Below, piece after piece: positions 44,803 through 52,835 of a stretch of DNA of 64,000 nt (its first letter is position 1; the number at the start of each line of letters is the position of its first letter). This stretch comes from Coriobacteriaceae bacterium. GTDB taxonomy: Bacteria > Actinomycetota > Coriobacteriia > Coriobacteriales > Coriobacteriaceae. The notes beneath the pieces were generated by a model. That model worked only from the letters and a program-made list of their open reading frames with translations. It was not told where the DNA came from and ran no database searches. The translations under genes and the position numbers were made by a program. The DNA lies in the NCBI GenBank assembly GCA_015062655.1, contig SUUG01000011.1, positions 124,001 through 188,000 on the forward strand, written 5' to 3'.

Positions 44803-46398
44803 TTATGCGCCGAGGATCGCCTTCAGGTCCTCCTCCGGCGTGGAGGTCGGGTGGATGTCGTAGTTCTCCACCAGCGCGTTCAGGATGTTCGGGCTCACGA
44901 AGGCCGGCAGGGTCGGGCCGAGGTAGATGCCCTTGATCCCAAGGTGCAGCAGGGTGAGCAGGATCGCCACGGCCTTCTGCTCGTACCAGGAGAGCACAAG
45001 GGTCAGCGGCAGCTCGTTCACGCTGCAATCGAAGGCCTCGGCGAGCGCGAGGGCCACCACGAGCGCGCTGTAGGCGTCGTTGCACTGGCCCATGTCGAGG
45101 ATGCGGGGGATCCCGCCGATCGTCCCGAGGTCCATGTCGTTGAAGCGGAACTTGCCGCAGGCGAGGGTGAGGATGAGCGAGTCCTCAGGGGCGTTCGCTA
45201 CGAAATCGGTGTAGTAGTTGCGGCCGGGGCGGGCGCCGTCGCAGCCGCCCACGAGGAAGATGTGCTTCACGGCACCGGTCTTCACGGCCTCGATGACCTG
45301 GTCGGCGACGCCGAGCACGGTGTCGTGCCCAAAGCCGGTCGTGACGGTGGCGCCGCCGTTGATGCCCGTGAACTCCTGGCGCTCGGCGTAGCCGCCGAGC
45401 TTAAGCGCGCACTCGATTACGGCCGAGAAGTCCTTGGTGCCGTCCTCGGCGGTGTCGATATGGGCGAGCCCGGGGTACTCCACGACGCTCGTGGTGAACA
45501 CGCGGTCCTCATAGCTGGGCTTCGGCTTCATGAGGCAGTTGGTGGTGAAGAGCACGGGGGCCGGCATACCGTCGAACTCCTTGCGCTGGTTCTGCCAGGC
45601 GGTGCCGAAGTTGCCCTTGAGCTGCGGATGGCGGCGCAGCTCCGGGTAGCCGTGCGCGGGGAGCATCTCACCGTGCGTGTAGATGTTCACGCCGCGGCCG
45701 TCGGTCTGCTCGAGCAGCTGCTTCAGGTCCTTGAGGTCGTGACCGGAGACCACGATGAAGGGACCGGGCTCCACGGCGAGCGGGACCTCGGCGGGCTCGG
45801 GCTTTCCGAAGGACTCCGTGTTGGCCTGGTCGAGCAGCTTCATGCAGGTGAAGTTCGCCTCGCCCACGGCGAGCGCCTCGGTCAGGAGCGTCTCGACGGT
45901 GCCGTCGGCGCCGATCGCGCGCAGCGAGCGGTAGAAGTGGGCCGCGAGCTCGTCGTCGGTGTAGCCCTGCACGATCGCGTGGTGGGCGTAGGCGGCCATG
46001 CCGCGCAGGCCGAACAGGATCAGCGACTTCACGGAGCGGATGTCCTCATCGGGCTCGCCCCAGAGCTCGGCGAGGTCGTACTCGGCCGGGGCCTCGCCGC
46101 CGGCGAGCTCGCGCGCCGCCTCGCGCACGCGCCCGGTGACCCGGCGGACGGCCTCGGGATCGAAGTCGACGTTGGTGACGCAGGTGAAAAGCCCCTCGTA
46201 CAGCAGCTCATCAAGGGCCGCACCGGTTTTCTTGCCCTCAGCCGCGCGGGCGAGGCCGATGAGGGCCGAGGTGAGCTCGTCCTGCTCGGCGGAGGTCTCG
46301 GCGTCCTTGCCGCACACGCCGGCGGCGGCCGTGCATCCCGAGCAGTTCGCGGTCTGCTCGCACTGGAAACAGAACATCTTGGTATCAAGCTTGATCAT
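44803..46398 (-). CDS. hcp: Hybrid-cluster protein (hydroxylamine/NO reductase)
   Basis: This 531-residue metalloprotein reduces nitric oxide or hydroxylamine during nitrosative stress. The N-terminal 4Fe-4S cysteines are in MFCFQCEQTANCSGC...GVCGKD. Ligands of the hybrid cluster appear in VSGHDLKDL (His), IYTHGEMLPAHGYPEL (His/Glu), LFTTNCLMKP (Cys), FLVGGCDGARPGR (Cys), LACGKFRFND (Cys) and LSWYEQKAVA (Glu/Lys). The length fits the family. Start MIKLDTKMFC has GAGGGGA upstream, better than an ATG five codons earlier. It is divergent from a Crp/Fnr regulator, with a shared operator. Confidence 0.95.
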   Translation of the reverse strand: MIKLDTKMFCFQCEQTANCSGCTAAAGVCGKDAETSAEQDELTSALIGLARAAEGKKTGAALDELLYEGLFTCVTNVDFDPEAVRRVTGRVREAARELAGGEAPAEYDLAELWGEPDEDIRSVKSLILFGLRGMAAYAHHAIVQGYTDDELAAHFYRSLRAIGADGTVETLLTEALAVGEANFTCMKLLDQANTESFGKPEPAEVPLAVEPGPFIVVSGHDLKDLKQLLEQTDGRGVNIYTHGEMLPAHGYPELRRHPQLKGNFGTAWQNQRKEFDGMPAPVLFTTNCLMKPKPSYEDRVFTTSVVEYPGLAHIDTAEDGTKDFSAVIECALKLGGYAERQEFTGINGGATVTTGFGHDTVLGVADQVIEAVKTGAVKHIFLVGGCDGARPGRNYYTDFVANAPEDSLILTLACGKFRFNDMDLGTIGGIPRILDMGQCNDAYSALVVALALAEAFDCSVNELPLTLVLSWYEQKAVAILLTLLHLGIKGIYLGPTLPAFVSPNILNALVENYDIHPTSTPEEDLKAILGA

Positions 46399-46448
46399 GG
46401 GTTCCCCTCTCACGCTCGCGAGCGCTCGAGTCGCGCTCTCTTAGCGCG

Positions 46449-46491
46449 ATTGTACAAACCGGGTGATCCGTTGTATGTTGTTCTTACAACG
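46449..46491 (-). promoter_or_regulatory. hcp promoter with 23-bp Crp/Fnr-type operator
   Basis: CGTTGTA-N9-TACAACG (46469-46491) has perfect 7-bp half-sites. On the minus strand its centre lies about 40 bases before the expected start directed by TACAAT (46454-46449), the class II activator position. TTGTACAA at 46450-46457 is a second palindrome. There is no good -35, as expected for activation. Confidence 0.6.
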
Positions 46492-46541
46492 TTTTGATGC
46501 TTTTCGAAGGAAAGCTGATTTGCCCCTGATGGGAGGCTAAC

Positions 46542-47234
46542 ATGCCCCTTGATCTCTCCGCGATCGCCGACCAGGTTGCCGGGACCGCGATATTCCACGG
46601 CATCACGCCGGAGGACACCGTCGCCGTGCTGCGCTGCATGCGCGCCCGCGTGCGGACCTTCGAGGACGGCGAGGCCATCTTCCGCATGGGCGAGGCCACG
46701 AGCGTCTTCGGGCTCGTCCTGGCCGGCGGGGTGCGCATCGAGCGGACGGACGCCTGGGGCAGCGTGTCGGTCCTCGGGTTCGTGCGCGCCGGCGAGGTGT
46801 TCGGTGAGAGCTACGCCTGCGCCCCGGGAACCCCGTTGCTCGTCGACGCCCTCGCCGCCGAGCAGACCGCCGTGCTCCTTCTCGACGTCAACTGCGTGCT
46901 CAGCATCTGCAGCGAGCGCTGCCCCTACCATGCGAAGCTGATCTCGAACCTGCTCGCAACCTCCGCGCGCAAGAACATCGGGCTCTCGCGGCGCGCCTTC
47001 CACACGAGCCCCAAATCCATCCGCGGCAAGCTGCTGTCCTACTTGAGCTCCGAGGCGGCGCGGGCGGGCGGTCGCCGGTTCACCATCCCCTTCAACCGCC
47101 AGCAGCTCGCCGACTACCTGGGCGTCGACCGGTGCGCGCTCTCAACCGAGCTGACCCGCATGCAGCGCGACGGGCTGCTGAGCACCAACCGCAGCGAGTT
47201 CGAGCTCTTCACCGACGGCGGGAACGAGGCCTAG
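46542..47234 (+). CDS. Crp/Fnr-family transcriptional regulator, probably controlling hcp
   Basis: This 230-residue regulator has a cyclic-nucleotide-binding-like beta-barrel (about 20-130: FEDGEAIFRMGEATSVFGLVLAGG, GEVFGESYACAPG), a dimer helix and an HTH at the C-terminus (NRQQLADYLGVDRCALSTELTRMQRDG). The Cys residues are not arranged as an Fnr iron-sulfur motif; CVLSICSERC is a local cluster that might bind something. It is divergent from hcp, so an HcpR-like role is likely, perhaps sensing NO through heme or cysteines. GGGAGG precedes the ATG. Its stop overlaps the convergent stop of the next gene by 4 bases. Confidence 0.88.
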   Translation: MPLDLSAIADQVAGTAIFHGITPEDTVAVLRCMRARVRTFEDGEAIFRMGEATSVFGLVLAGGVRIERTDAWGSVSVLGFVRAGEVFGESYACAPGTPLLVDALAAEQTAVLLLDVNCVLSICSERCPYHAKLISNLLATSARKNIGLSRRAFHTSPKSIRGKLLSYLSSEAARAGGRRFTIPFNRQQLADYLGVDRCALSTELTRMQRDGLLSTNRSEFELFTDGGNEA

Positions 47235-48253
47235 GGGCGCGCTGCGGCGTCGTGGATCGGCATACCCGGGAAGGACGCGTCGTATGCGATCGCGCCCGGG
47301 AAGCTCGCCGCGCGATCCGTGGCGACGATCAGGTAGTTCCCCTCGCCGCCCCAGGCCTCGTCGCTCGCGTCGACCACGTGCACATGGTTGAACACCTCGC
47401 GCACGGTGGCGACCTCGTCGCGCAGGAAGCTGAGGTCGCGTCCGCCGTCCGCGCTCACGACGTTGACCAGGTAGGTCCCGCCCGGCGCCAGGCGGGACGC
47501 CGCGGCGCGGACGGCCTCGACCGTGGCGAGCTCAGGCGCCGGGGCGCCTCCCGCGAACGCGTCGTTGATGATGGCGTCATAGCGGGGCAGGGCGATCTCG
47601 CCGTCCTTGAGCGGGCGCAGCGCGCAGCCGGCCCCGTCCGAGATGAAACCCGGCCGACGCCTGCGGGCCGGGGCCTCGCTTGCCGGCTGGGCAGAGGAGG
47701 GCAGGACCTCGCCGACGCCGCGCTCGAGCAGCGCCCTCCCCTCCCCGAAAATCACGCGCAACTCGTTGCCGCGCGCCGTCGCCGGGTCCGAAAGACGGCG
47801 CTCGAGCTCGTCGAGGAAGAACCAGCGCCGCGCCGTGCGCACGAGCGACGCATCGATCTCGACCACGTCCAACTTCACATCATCGGCGGTCGTGAGCAGG
47901 TGCTTGGGGTACGAGAAGCCGCCGCCCCCGATCATGAGGACGGTCGAGGGGCGCGGCTGAGGCGCCGGCTCCGCCTCGAAGAGCACGTCGAAGCCCCGGT
48001 AATATGAGAAGACGGGCTCGAAGCGCCGCTCGCCGAGGTAGCTGGCGCTCTGGTAGACGCCGCCCTGGCTCAGCACCCGCACGCGCTCCCCGTCCTCGCT
48101 TAAGACCATGTGCACGCGGGCGAGCCCGCTGCGGGTCCTGACCACCTGCGGGCAGCGGCGGCGGCCGATCCCCACGGCGGCGGCCCCCAGCAGCGCCCCG
48201 GCGGCGAGGGCGCCCGCCGTGAGCGCCGTGTCCCTGTTCTTCGACGAACGCAT
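47231..48253 (-). CDS. Spermidine-synthase-like methyltransferase-fold protein with membrane anchor
   Basis: This 340-residue protein starts with a short basic end and one hydrophobic helix (ALTAGALAAGALLGAAAVGIG). A PABS-type Rossmann domain follows: the VLMIGGGGFSYPKHLL motif (motif I), VVEIDASLVRTARRWF, YDAIINDAFAGG (near residue 220; the catalytic DDG of true synthases reads NDAF here), and LAPGGTYLVNVV. Many such proteins are of unknown function. The typical aminopropyltransferase acid pair is altered, so polyamine synthesis is doubtful. GAGGA lies before the ATG, 7 bases after the Elp3 stop, so it is probably co-transcribed with elp3. Confidence 0.75.
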   Translation of the reverse strand: MRSSKNRDTALTAGALAAGALLGAAAVGIGRRRCPQVVRTRSGLARVHMVLSEDGERVRVLSQGGVYQSASYLGERRFEPVFSYYRGFDVLFEAEPAPQPRPSTVLMIGGGGFSYPKHLLTTADDVKLDVVEIDASLVRTARRWFFLDELERRLSDPATARGNELRVIFGEGRALLERGVGEVLPSSAQPASEAPARRRRPGFISDGAGCALRPLKDGEIALPRYDAIINDAFAGGAPAPELATVEAVRAAASRLAPGGTYLVNVVSADGGRDLSFLRDEVATVREVFNHVHVVDASDEAWGGEGNYLIVATDRAASFPGAIAYDASFPGMPIHDAAARP

Positions 48254-48260
48254 CGCGTCC

Positions 48261-50123
48261 TCACAGTTCTCGTTGCTGGTACAGGCCATGGTCCCCGAAA
48301 CCGAGGGACCGGTAGTACGCGCGCGTCCCAACCGAGGAGATCACGTTGAGCCTCCGGTAGCCCTCCTCACGGGCGATCTCGACGGCCCGGCCCACGAGCC
48401 GGCGGCCGAGCCCCAGATGCTGGGCCGCGCGCCCGCCCTCGCCGAGCCGCGCCACCGCGCCGTACACGTGCACCTCCCGGATCATCGCCTCGTCGGGCCC
48501 GATCGGCAGGTCCTCCGCAAGATCGCGCATAGCGCGCGCGTCGGGGAGCGAGAGCCGAAGGAACCCGGCGATCCGCCCGGCGGGATCGACCCACTCCAGG
48601 AAGCGCTCCTCGGAGACGGCGGTCACGTAGGCGTGGTCCCGCAGCTCAAGGCCGTCGATGTCGACATCGGCGGTGCCCACCTCCCGATAGCGGATCTCGC
48701 GCACCGCACCGCCCGAGCCCGCGATGCGCTCCTCAACGAGCTGGCGCAGGTTGGGTTTCTTGTTGCCCGCACGGATGTCGTCGGATGAGAAGTCGCGGAT
48801 CATGCGGGATATGCGGCAGAACGACGGCGTCGCGAGGATGTCGTCGGCGAGGAGCGCGAGCAGCTCCTCCTCCGGATACGGCACCCAGCTGCCGTCCTCG
48901 TAGCAGGCGCGCAGGCGGGCGCTCTCGATGAGGGCGCACGGGTAGAGCTTCACCTCATCGGGCAGGAAGGCGGGGTCGGTCATGAGGCGGCGATAGTCGG
49001 CGCGGTCGGCGTCGGGGGTCGAGCCGAGCAGGTTCAGCATCTGGTGGGCGTGGATCTTGAAGCCGAACAGGCGCAGCAGGGCGAACGCCCGCTCGATCTG
49101 AGCCACCTTGGCATGGCGCCGATTGAGATCGAGAACGCGCTGGTCAAGACTCTGGACGCCCATCTGGACCTTGGTGGCGCCGAGCCGGCGGATGCGCGTG
49201 AGCGCCGCGGCGCTCACGGCGTCGGGCCGGGTCTCGATCACGAGGCCGACGACGCGATGGGATGAGGACTCGTTCTCCCGGTGGAGTCGCTCAAGGTCGT
49301 CCCAGGCGGCCGACTGCTGCGAGGAGAGCAGGACATGCGGCGCGCTCGCGGCGTAAAGGCCGCGGACGGCGGCGTTGTAGCCAGCGCGGCCGGCATCGAC
49401 CTCCGCCTGCGCTACCCCGGAGAACGCCGCGTGCGCCCGTTCCCCCTCGGGGAATCCGTGGGCGCGGTACCAGGCGATGCGCTCTGGAACGCCGTCCGGA
49501 AGCCGATCACCCGCACCCTCGGAGGCCTTCGCCGCCCGGGAATTGAACCCGGGGTGGACGGCGGCGTCGTTCAGGGCGCGGAACAGCTCGGATACGAACC
49601 AGATCTGATACGCCTCGGGGTAGTCGGACCAGGTGCCCCCGAGCACGATCAGCTCGATCTTGTCGGTCGCGTGGCCCATCTGCGAGAGCGCGGTGAGCCT
49701 GGCCGCGACCTGCAGGTAGGGGTCGAACCAGTTCTGCTCGGCGCGCTCGCAGGCGGGTTCGCCGTGCAGGTAGCTCTTGGGCATGCGGATGTCGTTGGGG
49801 CAGAAAAGGCAGTCTCCCGAGCAGGGCCAGGGCTTGGTGATCACCGTGATGGTGGCCACGCCCGACGCCGTGCGGCGGGGCTTCATGCGAAGCGCCGCGA
49901 GCAGCCGGCGCTCGATATCGGGCGAGATGTCCCACGCGGCCCAGCGGTCCGGCTCCTCCTGCTTGACCCTGAGGTAGAAGGGCATGAGCCGGCGCTTCGC
50001 GTACTGTCGCTTGTCGCCGCCGTCGCGACGCAGCTGGGCATGGATGATCCTCACGAGGTCGCGGTCGTCGACCGCCTCCCCCGCCCGCAGCACCTCCACG
50101 ATGTCCCTGATGATCTCATCCAT
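48261..50123 (-). CDS. elp3: Elp3-family tRNA uridine(34) acetyltransferase/radical SAM enzyme
   Basis: This 620-residue enzyme builds 5-carboxymethyluridine at tRNA wobble position U34. The radical SAM cluster motif is CSGDCLFCPND near residue 100. Barrel segments GGTWSDYPEAYQIWFV, GLVIETRPDAV, TKVQMGVQSLDQRVLDLNRR and HAHQMLNLLGSTP follow. The zinc-type CxxC segment is partly missing. The C-terminal GNAT domain has QHLGLGRRLVGRAVEIA and SVGTRAYYRSLGF. Bacterial Elp3 proteins act without the eukaryotic Elongator partners. I prefer MDEII at 50123, near the expected transcription start (TACAAT at 50136-50131), over ATG three codons earlier. Neither has a ribosome site. Confidence 0.9.
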   Translation of the reverse strand: MDEIIRDIVEVLRAGEAVDDRDLVRIIHAQLRRDGGDKRQYAKRRLMPFYLRVKQEEPDRWAAWDISPDIERRLLAALRMKPRRTASGVATITVITKPWPCSGDCLFCPNDIRMPKSYLHGEPACERAEQNWFDPYLQVAARLTALSQMGHATDKIELIVLGGTWSDYPEAYQIWFVSELFRALNDAAVHPGFNSRAAKASEGAGDRLPDGVPERIAWYRAHGFPEGERAHAAFSGVAQAEVDAGRAGYNAAVRGLYAASAPHVLLSSQQSAAWDDLERLHRENESSSHRVVGLVIETRPDAVSAAALTRIRRLGATKVQMGVQSLDQRVLDLNRRHAKVAQIERAFALLRLFGFKIHAHQMLNLLGSTPDADRADYRRLMTDPAFLPDEVKLYPCALIESARLRACYEDGSWVPYPEEELLALLADDILATPSFCRISRMIRDFSSDDIRAGNKKPNLRQLVEERIAGSGGAVREIRYREVGTADVDIDGLELRDHAYVTAVSEERFLEWVDPAGRIAGFLRLSLPDARAMRDLAEDLPIGPDEAMIREVHVYGAVARLGEGGRAAQHLGLGRRLVGRAVEIAREEGYRRLNVISSVGTRAYYRSLGFGDHGLYQQREL

Positions 50124-50132
50124 AGCGCGCAT

Positions 50133-50737
50133 TGTACCGCAGCCACCTCGGGGCGCAGGCGGCTGGCGTTTCTGCGGTGAGATCGAGCTCGTATCCGGCT
50201 TCCGAAGCGTATCATTTCGCGCGCTTGGACAAAAATGACGTTAGTCGGTGTTTTTCAGGCCCCGTAGCGGCGAAAACCGCCTCCGAGTCGAGACGAAGCA
50301 GCGCATAACATTACGATTATCGGTATAATGTTGCTTTATTCTTGTCCTTGAGGGAGCGGAGCACGGCCGAAGGGGCTTTGAAATACCGACTAACGTCATT
50401 TTTGTCCACGAAGCGCTACCGAAAGGTTTCGCAAGACTGCCAAGGGCTGAAATCGCATAATTTTGATTGATCGAACTGCAAATGCGCGTGCGTTCCGCCC
50501 CGCCGGCGGGCCTCACACCTCCGTCGGCGGCGCGAATGGGCCTCAACGCGCATCAGATCTTCTCGAAGCCGGGGCCGAAAACCCCAGCGCCGCGCTCGAT
50601 CCAGCGCCGAACACGGACGCGCCCGACCAGGGCCCGCCGCATACCCGCGCTGGGCCCGGCGCCCCATTCCGAACTCGGCGCACCACTGCCCGAGCCCCCC
50701 CATGTCGTAGGATGGTGCAGACCTACAAGGAGGTGCC
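50133..50737. other. 605-bp spacer with an inverted-repeat element
   Basis: This spacer between the divergent elp3 and methyltransferase genes contains the 183-bp inverted-repeat element (50226-50408) and then 300 bp of unremarkable GC-rich DNA. Short open frames inside show no ribosome sites or conserved sequence. The methyltransferase promoter should lie near TAGGAT at 50707-50712. Confidence 0.6.
50226..50408. repeat. 183-bp element with perfect 24-bp terminal inverted repeats
   Basis: TGGACAAAAATGACGTTAGTCGGT at 50226-50249 is exactly repeated in inverse at 50385-50408, and similarity extends inwards (TTTTTCAGGCCCC against GGGGCTTTGAAA). Inside is a smaller dyad AACATTA (50307-50313) / TAATGTT (50326-50332), which also holds TATAAT, and GCGG-N6-CCGC. 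The structure suits a MITE-like element, a large folded RNA, or a terminator pair. No transposase is nearby, and no target duplication is obvious. Confidence 0.85.
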
Positions 50738-51499
50738 GTGCGCCTTGAAACCGTCCGCGCCCTGATCGCGCTCAACAACCGATTCTACGCGGAGAACGCC
50801 GCGACCTTCTCATCGACGCGCAACGCGCCCTGGCAGGGCTGGCATGAGGTCCTGTGCATCGCCCGCGAGCAGGGTGCGTTGCGCTCTCCCGCATCCTCCA
50901 AACGCGTGCTCGACCTGGCGGCCGGAAACCTGCGTTTCGAGCGCTTCCTCGCAGAAGAGGTCCACGACCCCGAGCTCGCAGTGACAGCCGTCGACAACTG
51001 CCCCGACCTGCTCGACGGCGCCCGCCTAGAAGGCCTCCGCTGCACACACGTCGAGCTCGACGTCATAGACGCCCTGCTCGCGGGCGGGCGCCTCCCCGCC
51101 GCGGGGGCGGACCTCGCGGTCTGCTTCGGCTTCGCGCACCACGTCCCCACCGCCGCGCTCCGAGCCCGTCTCGTCCGCGCGTTGGTCGACGCCGTCCGGC
51201 CGGGCGGCGTCATCGCGCTCTCCTTCTGGCAGTTCATGGACGACCCGCGCCTCGCGCGGCAGGCGGCGCGGGTCGAGGCCAGAGCCCCCGCCGGCCTCGA
51301 CCTCGCCGACCTCGAACCCGGAGATCACCTGCTAGGATGGCAGGGCAGCCTGGCCACAGCCCGGTACTGCCACCACATCGACGAGCTGGAGATCGACTCC
51401 CTCGTCCGAGACCTGAAAGGCGTCAGGGAGCTCGCGCGCTTCTTTGCCGACGGCGCCTCGGGCCGGCTCAACCGCTACCTCATCTTGCAACAGGACTAG
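50738..51499 (+). CDS. Trm9/ALKBH8-like SAM-dependent methyltransferase
   Basis: This 253-residue class I methyltransferase has an opening FYAENAATFSSTRNAPWQGW that resembles the F-S-x-T-R-x-x-P-W start of eukaryotic Trm9 and ALKBH8, which methylate cm5U34 to mcm5U34. SAM-binding motif I is VLDLAAGNLRFERFL near residue 60. AVDNCPDLLDGA is motif II, DLAVCFGFAHHVP the post-II segment, and LVDAVRPGGVIALSFW motif IV. GTG start with AAGGAGG five bases upstream. Its location near Elp3, which would make its substrate, supports the assignment. The next gene is TrmB-like on the same strand. Confidence 0.72.
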   Translation: MRLETVRALIALNNRFYAENAATFSSTRNAPWQGWHEVLCIAREQGALRSPASSKRVLDLAAGNLRFERFLAEEVHDPELAVTAVDNCPDLLDGARLEGLRCTHVELDVIDALLAGGRLPAAGADLAVCFGFAHHVPTAALRARLVRALVDAVRPGGVIALSFWQFMDDPRLARQAARVEARAPAGLDLADLEPGDHLLGWQGSLATARYCHHIDELEIDSLVRDLKGVRELARFFADGASGRLNRYLILQQD

Positions 51500-51568
51500 C
51501 CGCTGCCGCCGCACCCGATGCCTCGCGTACAATGGGGCGGCCCGAACCTCAATCTCGCAAGGAGCCCC

Positions 51569-52417
51569 ATGCACGCCCGCAGCCCGAAGAACTTCGTCCT
51601 CGAGGAGCGCCTTGAGCGCTACGCCGACGCCATCGAAGTGGCACCGGAAGGGTATCGCGGCATCTGGGCGCAGGCGTGCGCGCCTGCCGGAGCGGCCCCG
51701 TTCATCAGCGTCCACCTCGACCTCGGCTGCGGCAAGGGGACCTATCTCGTCAAGGCCGCCCGCCGCGACCCGCGCACCCTCTATATCGGCGTGGACTCCG
51801 AGCCCGTCTGCATCGCCTACGCCGCCCAAGCCGTCTGCGAGGGCGGCGTGCGAAACGCCCTTGTGATCCCCGGCCGGGCCGACGACCTCGCGCGCCTGTT
51901 CGCCCCCGGGGAGCTTGCCGCCATCACCTTGAGCTTCCCGACCCCGCACCCCCGCAAGAAGCAGGCGCCGCTCCGCGTCACGCAAGTCGAGCGGCTCCTC
52001 GAGTACCGCGCCATCCTGATGCCCGGCGGGACCCTCACCCTGCGCACGGACAGCCGACCCTTCCTCGACTTCTCGATCACCCAGCTCGAGGGGTCGGGCT
52101 GGCGCACGCTCTGGACCTCGGAGGACGTCCGCGCCGACCACCCCGAGATGCCCGAGAGCGAGTACGAGCGGAAGCTGACCGCCGAGGGCGCCCGCGTGCT
52201 CGGCATCGCGGCCACCCCCGGCCCCGAGCCCACGACGGAGCAGATCGCCGCCGCGCGCTCCGTGCCCCAGAGCCTCTTCGAGTACCTGCCCGACGACCTC
52301 TACGAGGGCTCCTACATCCCCCACGGGATGTCCTGGGCCGTGGAGACGTTCCGCAACCGCCGGGCGAACGCCGAGCGCCGAGCCGACCAGGAGCAGGGCG
52401 CGGGCGGCAACGCCTGA
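51569..52417 (+). CDS. trmB: TrmB-like tRNA methyltransferase
   Basis: This 282-residue methyltransferase opens HARSPKNFVLEERL. SAM-binding motif VHLDLGCGKGTYLVKAA is near residue 50, followed by YIGVDSEPVCIAYA. The segment LSFPTPHPRKKQAPLRVTQ corresponds to the family's N-F-P-D-P-W-P-K-K-R-H with Asp changed to Thr. PGGTLTLRTDSRPFLDF follows. TrmB makes m7G46 in the tRNA variable loop. The altered DPW motif means the function may have shifted. The C-terminal ~60 residues are extra. AAGGAG lies five bases before the ATG. It follows the Trm9-like gene by 69 bases. Confidence 0.78.
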   Translation: MHARSPKNFVLEERLERYADAIEVAPEGYRGIWAQACAPAGAAPFISVHLDLGCGKGTYLVKAARRDPRTLYIGVDSEPVCIAYAAQAVCEGGVRNALVIPGRADDLARLFAPGELAAITLSFPTPHPRKKQAPLRVTQVERLLEYRAILMPGGTLTLRTDSRPFLDFSITQLEGSGWRTLWTSEDVRADHPEMPESEYERKLTAEGARVLGIAATPGPEPTTEQIAAARSVPQSLFEYLPDDLYEGSYIPHGMSWAVETFRNRRANAERRADQEQGAGGNA

Positions 52418-52429
52418 CGCGCATGTGAG

Positions 52430-52618
52430 GGCCGACTCCTCGACGACCGTCACGTCGTCGACGCCCAGGTGGCGCCCGCGGCGCACCTGGGCTAGGCAAA
52501 GCTTCTCCGCCCGCTTCGCGGCGCGGCGTTCCGCGGCCTCACTGCGGGGCTTGCGCTCCGTCGCCTTCCCCTTCCGATCTGAGCGCATGTCATGTTGCTG
52601 TGCTTGCTGCTCCATCAT
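52430..52618 (-). pseudogene. Possible small gene or gene start on the minus strand (low confidence)
   Basis: An ATG with AAAGAGGCG upstream opens a frame beginning MMEQQAQQHDMRSD, rich in Lys/Arg/Ala/Glu for ~45 codons. It ends in LAQVRRGRHLGVDDVTVVEES before it continues antisense through trmB. The start region looks like coding sequence but the continuation does not, so this may be a truncated gene or chance. It is not similar to anything I recognise. Confidence 0.2.
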
Positions 52619-52639
52619 CGCCTCTTTCCAATTCCCAAA

Positions 52640-52835
52640 CTCGCTCTCAGATTCAGATGCAAATGCACCTATCCCGGCGTGCCGACTTTCTTCTCGCGTT
52701 ATTCTGATATCCCGTTTTTTCGCGATTCGATCCTCGTTTACTATCTTATTCGTGCAAAAAAGCCGCTATTCCGAAATACCGGATGCATGACCGCGAAGCC
52801 GGTATGATGGTGCAAACGAGACCGAGAGGATGCCC
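52640..52835. other. AT-richer spacer before the Ski2-like helicase
   Basis: This ~150-bp stretch is clearly lower in GC than its surroundings and includes the short hairpin ATACCGG (52777-52783)...CCGGTAT. It probably holds the helicase promoter. I see no gene in it. Confidence 0.5.

Noticed and set aside
44791-46497. 568-codon plus-strand frame opposite hcp
   Set aside because: hcp ligands on the other strand are complete; this frame is an antisense artefact.
52425-52790. 121-codon plus-strand frame after trmB
   Set aside because: Ser/Arg/Ala composition with no ribosome site; it enters the AT-rich promoter region of the next gene.
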